From: JAMWZF01 sp041628615 | GTDB lineage: Bacteria > Pseudomonadota > Alphaproteobacteria > Rhodobacterales > Rhodobacteraceae | Assembly: GCA_041628615.1 (NCBI GenBank) | Contig: JBFKOW010000143.1 | Coordinates: 1 to 9,095, forward strand | Length of the DNA: 9,095 bases | Direction: 5' to 3' | Part shown: positions 5,410-9,095 of the stretch, one piece after another | Layout of the letters: every line of letters begins with the position of its first letter | How positions within the stretch are numbered: position 1 is the stretch's first letter | The notes under the pieces: model-generated | Database searches by the model: none | Told to the model about the DNA's origin: nothing | What the model saw: only the letters and a program-made list of their open reading frames with translations | Position numbers and translations under genes: made by a program

Positions 5410-5689
5410 GCGGGTCCGGGTCCGCACCACCATGCCCCCCGGCCATGTCCGGACCCCCGCCTACCTGCGGGGCAAGACCGGCATCGTCGAGCGACAGCTG
5501 GGCAGCTTCGCCAATCCCGAGGATCTGGCCTATGGCCGGCCCGCCCGGCCGACGCCGCTGCTGCGGGTGAGGTTCCGGATGGGCGATCTCTGGGGCGACG
5601 CCGCGGAGGCCCCCGACGACACCCTCGACGCCGAGATTTTCGCCCACTGGCTCGACCCCGCCGAGGAGACCGGCCCCGATGCCCCATGA
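5402..5689 (+). CDS. Nitrile hydratase/thiocyanate hydrolase-like subunit, C-terminal half of the NHase beta chain
   Basis: This 95-residue protein is the SH3-like C-terminal domain of nitrile hydratase beta, equivalent to the alpha subunit of thiocyanate hydrolase. RVRVRTTMPPGHVRTPAYLRGK closely parallels the VRVRDEYVPGHIRMPAYCRG region I recall from Rhodococcus beta. R17 aligns with Rhodococcus beta Arg141, the second arginine that contacts the modified active-site cysteines. Later motifs are the YGRPARPTPLLRVRF strand and LWGD, followed by IFAHWLDPA. The gene overlaps the preceding stop by 8 bases and the next start by 11 bases. The order N-half, C-half, alpha-type is that of scnB-scnA-scnC in Thiobacillus thioparus. 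A split beta chain is also known from toyocamycin nitrile hydratase, so substrate (nitrile or thiocyanate) cannot be decided here. Confidence 0.88.
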   Translation: MAERVRVRTTMPPGHVRTPAYLRGKTGIVERQLGSFANPEDLAYGRPARPTPLLRVRFRMGDLWGDAAEAPDDTLDAEIFAHWLDPAEETGPDAP

Positions 5690-6335
5690 CCATCCCCATC
5701 AGCACGCGCACGGCCACGGCCTGTCGCCCTCGGGCCACCCCTACCGGCCCGACGACGACCGGCCACTAACCTATTGGCAGCGGATGGAGATCGCGGTGCG
5801 CGAACTGCTGATCGAGAAGGGCGAGATCACCGCCGCCGAGGTCGCCGCCCAGATCGACGCGATGGACGCCCGCAGCCCGGCCAACGGCGCTGCATTGGTG
5901 GCCAGGGCCTGGACCGATCCCGCCTTCAAGGCGCGCCTGCTCGCCGATGCCTCGGCCGCCAGCCGCGAGATGGGCTTCGACATCGGCCCGCTGCGGCTGA
6001 TCGCGGTCGAGAACACCGACAGCGTGCACAACGTGATCGTCTGCACCCTGTGTTCGTGCTACCCGCGCAACCTGCTCGGGCTGCCGCCGGACTGGTACAA
6101 GAGCCGGGCCTACCGGTCGCGCACCGTGCGCGAGCCGCGTAAGATTCTGGCCGAGTTCGGCCTGACACTGCCCGCCGGGGTGACCGTCCGTGTCCACGAT
6201 TCGACCGCCGACATGCGCTACATCGTGCTGCCCGCGAGGCCCGCCGGCACCGAGGGCATGGCCGAGGCCGATCTTGCCGCCCTCGTGACCCGCGACAGCA
6301 TGATCGGAACCGGGCTGCCCCGAAGTCCGGGCTGA
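5679..6335 (+). CDS. nthA: Cobalt-type nitrile hydratase alpha / thiocyanate hydrolase gamma-like catalytic subunit
   Basis: This 218-residue protein carries the metal-binding motif VCTLCSCYPR at 121-130. C122, C125, S126 and C127 are the ligand set, and Thr123 marks the cobalt-type rather than iron-type (VCSLCSC) form. In the family C125 and C127 become sulfinic and sulfenic acids. Flanking family motifs are ENTDSVHNVIVC, LLGLPPDWYKSRAYRSRTVREPRKIL and the C-terminal MRYIVLPARPAGTEG. It hydrates nitriles to amides, or hydrolyses thiocyanate, with the two upstream subunits. The N-terminus is unusual: six histidines alternate at residues 3-13 (H3, 5, 7, 9, 11, 13), a likely metal-binding tail that might help load cobalt. 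The ATG at 5679 is preceded by GAGGAG and overlaps the previous gene by 11 bases. scnC is the alternative name if the substrate is thiocyanate. No activator or cobalt transporter gene is in the window. Confidence 0.92.
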   Translation: MPHDHPHQHAHGHGLSPSGHPYRPDDDRPLTYWQRMEIAVRELLIEKGEITAAEVAAQIDAMDARSPANGAALVARAWTDPAFKARLLADASAASREMGFDIGPLRLIAVENTDSVHNVIVCTLCSCYPRNLLGLPPDWYKSRAYRSRTVREPRKILAEFGLTLPAGVTVRVHDSTADMRYIVLPARPAGTEGMAEADLAALVTRDSMIGTGLPRSPG

Positions 6336-6411
6336 TCCGCAGGCGCCGCCCGGCTTGTGCCGCCCCGCCCGCCGCCCTATCGAGACGGGGGCGAGGCAGG
6401 AGGAGGCGCGC

Positions 6412-7299
6412 TTGGCCGAACCGAAGGAGCCCCGCGGCGGCGTCGCGGACTGGCTGACCGACCGGGCCATCCGGGCGCTGATCGACCGCGCCCGCGCGCG
6501 GCCCTATCCCCGCAGGGTCGCCGCGATGGGCCGGCTGATGCAGCGGCTGGCCCCGATCCTCGGCTGGCGGCAGCGTGCCGAGCGCCAGTTGGCCATGATC
6601 CACCCCGGCATGGACGCCGCCACCCGCCGCCGGATCGCGGACGCGGTGGCCGACAATGCCGGCCGCACCCTGATCGAGAACTACTCGGCCGACGAGCTTC
6701 ACGCCCACCTCGCCGACACCCCGGCCACCGGCCCCGGTCTCGCCGCCCTCGAGACGGCGGCCACCGCCGGCCGCCCGGTCCTGCTGGTGACCGGGCACTT
6801 CGCCAACCACGAGGTGCCCCGCCACGTCCTGACCCGGATGGGCCACCGCGTCGGCGGGCTCTACCGGCCGATGCAGAACCGCTATTTCAACGACCATTAC
6901 GTCCGCACCATGACCGAGTGGTCCGGCCCGGTCTTTGCGCAGGGCCGGCGCGGGACCGCGGGTTTCGCCCGCTTCCTCCGGGACGGCGGCATCGGCGTGC
7001 TGCTGTTCGACGTCTGGACCAAGGGCGGTGCGCAGATCGATTTCCTGGGCCACCCGGCGCCGACCTCGACCGCGGCGGCGCAGCTGGCGCAGCGCACCGG
7101 GGCGGCGCTGATCCCGATGTATGCGGTGCGCCGGCCGGACGGGCTGAACTTCGATGTTGTTTTCGACGCCCCGGTCCCTACCGAGGGTGCCCCGGACGCG
7201 GTGATGCGGGCGGTCACCGCCAGCCTCGAATCCCGCGTCGCGGCCCATCCGGAGCAATGGTTCTGGTTCCACCGCCGCTGGAAGCCCGAGCGCCGGTAA
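6412..7299 (+). CDS. LpxL/HtrB-family lysophospholipid/lipid A acyltransferase
   Basis: This 295-residue protein belongs to the LpxL/HtrB acyltransferase family, inner-membrane-associated enzymes that add secondary acyl chains to lipid A, or related lipids, from acyl-ACP. The catalytic HX4E motif is visible as GHFANHE (H129, E134), followed by GLYRPMQNRYFNDHY, FDVWTKGGAQIDFLGHPAPTSTAAAQLA and the characteristic C-terminal EQWFWFHRRWKPER. The usual N-terminal hydrophobic anchor is weak: residues 10-55 (DWLTDRAIRALIDRA...) look amphipathic with many arginines. The start is TTG 6412, five bases after a perfect AGGAGGAGG (6398-6406); a TTG at 6355 lacks any such site. Length and motifs are normal for the family. 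It lies 76 bases after the nitrile hydratase-like operon and converges on the DUF1223 gene. Whether the acceptor is lipid A or another lipid, such as an ornithine lipid, cannot be told. Confidence 0.9.
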   Translation: MAEPKEPRGGVADWLTDRAIRALIDRARARPYPRRVAAMGRLMQRLAPILGWRQRAERQLAMIHPGMDAATRRRIADAVADNAGRTLIENYSADELHAHLADTPATGPGLAALETAATAGRPVLLVTGHFANHEVPRHVLTRMGHRVGGLYRPMQNRYFNDHYVRTMTEWSGPVFAQGRRGTAGFARFLRDGGIGVLLFDVWTKGGAQIDFLGHPAPTSTAAAQLAQRTGAALIPMYAVRRPDGLNFDVVFDAPVPTEGAPDAVMRAVTASLESRVAAHPEQWFWFHRRWKPERR

Positions 7300-7321
7300 C
7301 CGGACCGGCGGACCGGTCCGG
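7300..7321. terminator. Hairpin between convergent genes, probable bidirectional terminator
   Basis: CCGGACCGG (7300-7308) and CCGGTCCGG (7313-7321) form a perfect 9-bp stem with the tetraloop CGGA. It fills most of the 27-base gap between the convergent lpxL-like and DUF1223 stop codons. The absence of a T-run leaves it short of a classical intrinsic terminator. Confidence 0.5.
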
Positions 7322-7326
7322 CCGGT

Positions 7327-8028
7327 TCAGCGCAGGGCGGCGGCGGCGAGGATCGGGCCCGGTCCCGGCTCCTGCAGCAGCACCACAACCGGGTCGGAGC
7401 CTCCCACAGGCACCTCGGTCGTCCAGGCCGTGCCGCGCTCCCAGCGCCCGAGGACCTGCCAGCTTCGGACGATGTTGGCGTAGGTCAGGGTGCGGCCCGC
7501 ATTCTCGCCGCGGACGATCTCGACGGTCTCCTCGGGGTCGTAGCGAACAAGCTGGACGACCAGCGGCCGGCGCGGGGCCTGGCCCGCCGCCTCGATCCGC
7601 AGGGTGCCGCCGGTCCGGCGCAGAGTCAGCCGGTAGCCGCTGGACCGGTCGGCGTGGTCGCGGATCGTGTCGGCGACCTCCATCGGCTTGGTGCCGACGA
7701 TGTGGTCCTCGCCGCCGATCACCATCTGCGGGGTGTAGATCGTCCGCGCCCCGGCGACCCGGGCATAGCGGCGCTGGCGGTCCGAGAAGGCGGGATCGGC
7801 GAAGCTGTCCTTCCAGCCGATGTAGTCCCAGTAATCGACATGCAGCGCGAGGGCGATGACGTCGTCGCGCCGGGCCAGTTCGTGCAACATCGCGTCGGCG
7901 GGCGGACAGGACGAACAGCCCTGCGAGGTGAACAGCTCGACCACCACGGGTCCGTCGGCGCGGGCCGCCGGCACCGCCGCCCCGAGAGCCGCGAGGGCCA
8001 GTCCCGCCGCCGTCAAGAGCTGTCGCAT
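7327..8028 (-). CDS. Secreted DUF1223 (thioredoxin-fold) protein
   Basis: This 233-residue protein belongs to the DUF1223 family, whose members are exported proteins with a thioredoxin-like fold and no settled function. A signal peptide occupies residues 1-24 (RQLLTAAG, an Ala/Leu core, then AARA before DG). The mature protein starts VVVELFTSQGCSSCPPAD with a CxxC at C38/C41, then the family-typical HVDYWDYIGWKDSFADP, FSDRQRRYA and YTPQMVIGG, where P100 is at the cis-proline position of thioredoxin folds. A periplasmic redox role is suggested by the CxxC but not shown. I chose ATG 8028 because GGAAGGA lies six bases upstream and the signal peptide then begins properly; an in-frame ATG at 8046 lacks a good site. 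The gene is divergent from acnA and convergent with the lpxL-like gene. Confidence 0.9.
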   Translation of the reverse strand: MRQLLTAAGLALAALGAAVPAARADGPVVVELFTSQGCSSCPPADAMLHELARRDDVIALALHVDYWDYIGWKDSFADPAFSDRQRRYARVAGARTIYTPQMVIGGEDHIVGTKPMEVADTIRDHADRSSGYRLTLRRTGGTLRIEAAGQAPRRPLVVQLVRYDPEETVEIVRGENAGRTLTYANIVRSWQVLGRWERGTAWTTEVPVGGSDPVVVLLQEPGPGPILAAAALR

Positions 8029-8148
8029 CTGTCGTCCTTCCGTCATGCCGTACCGACCCCGGTCCTTAGGCGCGGGCCTGCCCGAACGCCAATCAAGCCT
8101 TTGCGATGTTCCGTGACAGGCCCGCGGCAGCCCGGCTCAGCGGCCAAT

Positions 8149-8190
8149 TGCCGCGATCCTGCGGCAGCTGTGTGCAATGGTATACAATGA
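8149..8190. promoter_or_regulatory. Dyad and GTATAC element upstream of acnA
   Basis: An 18-base dyad, TGCCGC-N6-GCGGCA, lies at 8149-8166. Just downstream TGGTATACAATG (8178-8189) reads either as an extended -10 (TG-N-TATACA) or as a GntR-type operator of the t-GTATAC-a form. The two elements lie about 80-120 bases before the acnA start in the 242-base divergent gap. No good -35 is visible at the normal spacing. Confidence 0.3.
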
Positions 8191-8270
8191 CTTGATCCCG
8201 GCCCCGCGTTATCCTAGAGAACCGCCAAACCGCACGTTCCGCCAGCATCATCCGTCAACGGAGGTTCTCC

Positions 8271-9095
8271 ATGACCATCACAGTCGGTCACGACAGCAGC
8301 AAGACCCGCAAGACCCTCACCGTCGGCGACCAGACCGTCGCCTATTACTCGATCAAGGCCGCCGAGGCGGCGGGCCTTGGCGACTTCTCGCGCCTGCCCG
8401 CCGCGCTCAAGGTGGTGCTCGAGAACATGCTGCGCTTCGAGGACGGCAAGACCGTCACCGTGGACGACATCAGGGCCTTCTCGGCCTGGGCCGAGAACGG
8501 CGGCAGGGGCGACCGGGAACTGGCCTACCGCCCGGCCCGGGTGCTGATGCAGGACTTCACCGGCGTGCCGGCGGTGGTCGACCTCGCGGCGATGCGCGAC
8601 GGGATCAAGGCGCTGGGCGGCGACGCCCAGAAGATCAACCCGCTCAACCCCGTCGACCTGGTGATCGACCACTCGGTGATGATCGACGAGTTCGGCAACC
8701 CGCGCGCCTTCCAGATGAACGTGGACCGCGAATACGAGCGGAACATGGAGCGCTACACCTTCCTGAAGTGGGGCCAGTCGGCGTTCAACAACTTCCGCGT
8801 CGTGCCGCCGGGCACCGGCATCTGCCACCAGGTGAACCTCGAATACCTCGCCCAGACGGTCTGGACCGACACCGACCAGAACGGCGAGCAGGTCGCCTAT
8901 CCCGACACGCTGGTCGGCACTGACAGCCACACCACGATGGTGAACGGGCTGGCGGTGCTCGGCTGGGGTGTCGGCGGCATCGAGGCCGAGGCGGCGATGC
9001 TGGGCCAGCCGATCTCGATGCTGATCCCCGAGGTCGTGGGCTTCAAGCTGACCGGCGCCATGCCGGAAGGTACCACCGCCACCGACCTGGTGCTC
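8271..9095 (+). CDS. acnA: Aconitate hydratase AcnA, 3'-truncated by the window edge
   Basis: The first 275 residues of an AcnA/IRP1-type aconitase are present; the full family length is about 890-930, so the gene continues past the window. It catalyses citrate-isocitrate interconversion in the TCA cycle with a [4Fe-4S] cluster. The start ATG 8271 follows GGAGG (8260-8264) at six bases. Landmarks are YYSIKAAEAAG, LPAALKVVLENMLRFEDG, RPARVLMQDFTGVPAVVDLAAMRD, PVDLVIDHSVMID, FLKWGQSAFNNFRVVPPGTGICHQVNLEYLA and the aconitase signature DTLVGTDSHTTMVNGLAVLGWGVGGIEAEAAMLGQP. The cluster-ligand cysteines lie further downstream and cannot be checked. It is transcribed divergently from the DUF1223 gene. 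Confidence 0.97.
   Translation, partial: MTITVGHDSSKTRKTLTVGDQTVAYYSIKAAEAAGLGDFSRLPAALKVVLENMLRFEDGKTVTVDDIRAFSAWAENGGRGDRELAYRPARVLMQDFTGVPAVVDLAAMRDGIKALGGDAQKINPLNPVDLVIDHSVMIDEFGNPRAFQMNVDREYERNMERYTFLKWGQSAFNNFRVVPPGTGICHQVNLEYLAQTVWTDTDQNGEQVAYPDTLVGTDSHTTMVNGLAVLGWGVGGIEAEAAMLGQPISMLIPEVVGFKLTGAMPEGTTATDLVL

Noticed and set aside
5926..7272. 448-codon minus-strand open frame opposite the nitrile hydratase alpha and lpxL-like genes
   Set aside because: It has no domain, biased composition, and is antisense to genes with clear catalytic motifs.
6357..7859. 500-codon plus-strand open frame across the acyltransferase and DUF1223 genes
   Set aside because: It overlaps two well-supported genes in other frames and translates to low-complexity Pro/Arg/Gly sequence.
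1..9095. CRISPR arrays, tRNA/rRNA genes, insertion sequences or prophage genes
   Set aside because: I saw no spaced direct-repeat array, cloverleaf, transposase, integrase or phage protein; the only tandem repeat is the two-copy 20-base unit after fliG.

Overview
The window looks like a chromosomal stretch of a high-GC alphaproteobacterium, most likely a member of the Rhodobacteraceae (Rhodobacter/roseobacter group). The evidence is the very GC-rich codon use, the style of the LuxI and LuxR proteins, a three-gene cobalt-type nitrile hydratase/thiocyanate hydrolase set with a His-rich alpha-type N-terminus, and the PurB, LpxL-like, DUF1223 and AcnA sequences. The placement is by recognition only; no search was run.

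Layout. Positions 1-1116 hold the 3' part of purB (+). A convergent acyl-homoserine-lactone quorum-sensing module follows: luxI (-, 1197-1859) and a full luxR (-, 2029-2637), then a divergent second LuxR-type gene (+, 2765-3265). The second LuxR keeps the autoinducer-binding domain but stops inside the DNA-binding domain. Next come a tiny secreted cysteine-containing protein (+, 3337-3513) and a divergent FliG flagellar motor switch protein (+, 3577-4629). About 390 bases without a recognisable gene follow, beginning with a two-copy 20-base tandem repeat. Three overlapping genes (5023-6335) encode a nitrile hydratase/thiocyanate hydrolase-like enzyme whose beta subunit is split in two. An LpxL/HtrB-type lipid acyltransferase (+, 6412-7299) converges on a secreted DUF1223 thioredoxin-fold protein (-, 7327-8028). 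The window ends inside acnA (+, from 8271).

How it fits together. purB and acnA are housekeeping genes. The luxR-luxI pair forms a standard AHL circuit. The divergent, HTH-less LuxR paralogue retains all five classical ligand-pocket residues, so it is a candidate for a built-in antagonist or signal sink. This is the most interesting item here. Quorum sensing controls motility in several roseobacters, so its position next to a lone fliG is suggestive, though adjacency alone proves nothing. The nitrile/thiocyanate enzyme is a separate metabolic operon. Several start codons were set by Shine-Dalgarno position rather than by longest ORF (luxI, the truncated luxR, fliG, the lpxL-like gene and the DUF1223 gene), and several dyads and hairpins sit in the leaders and gaps.
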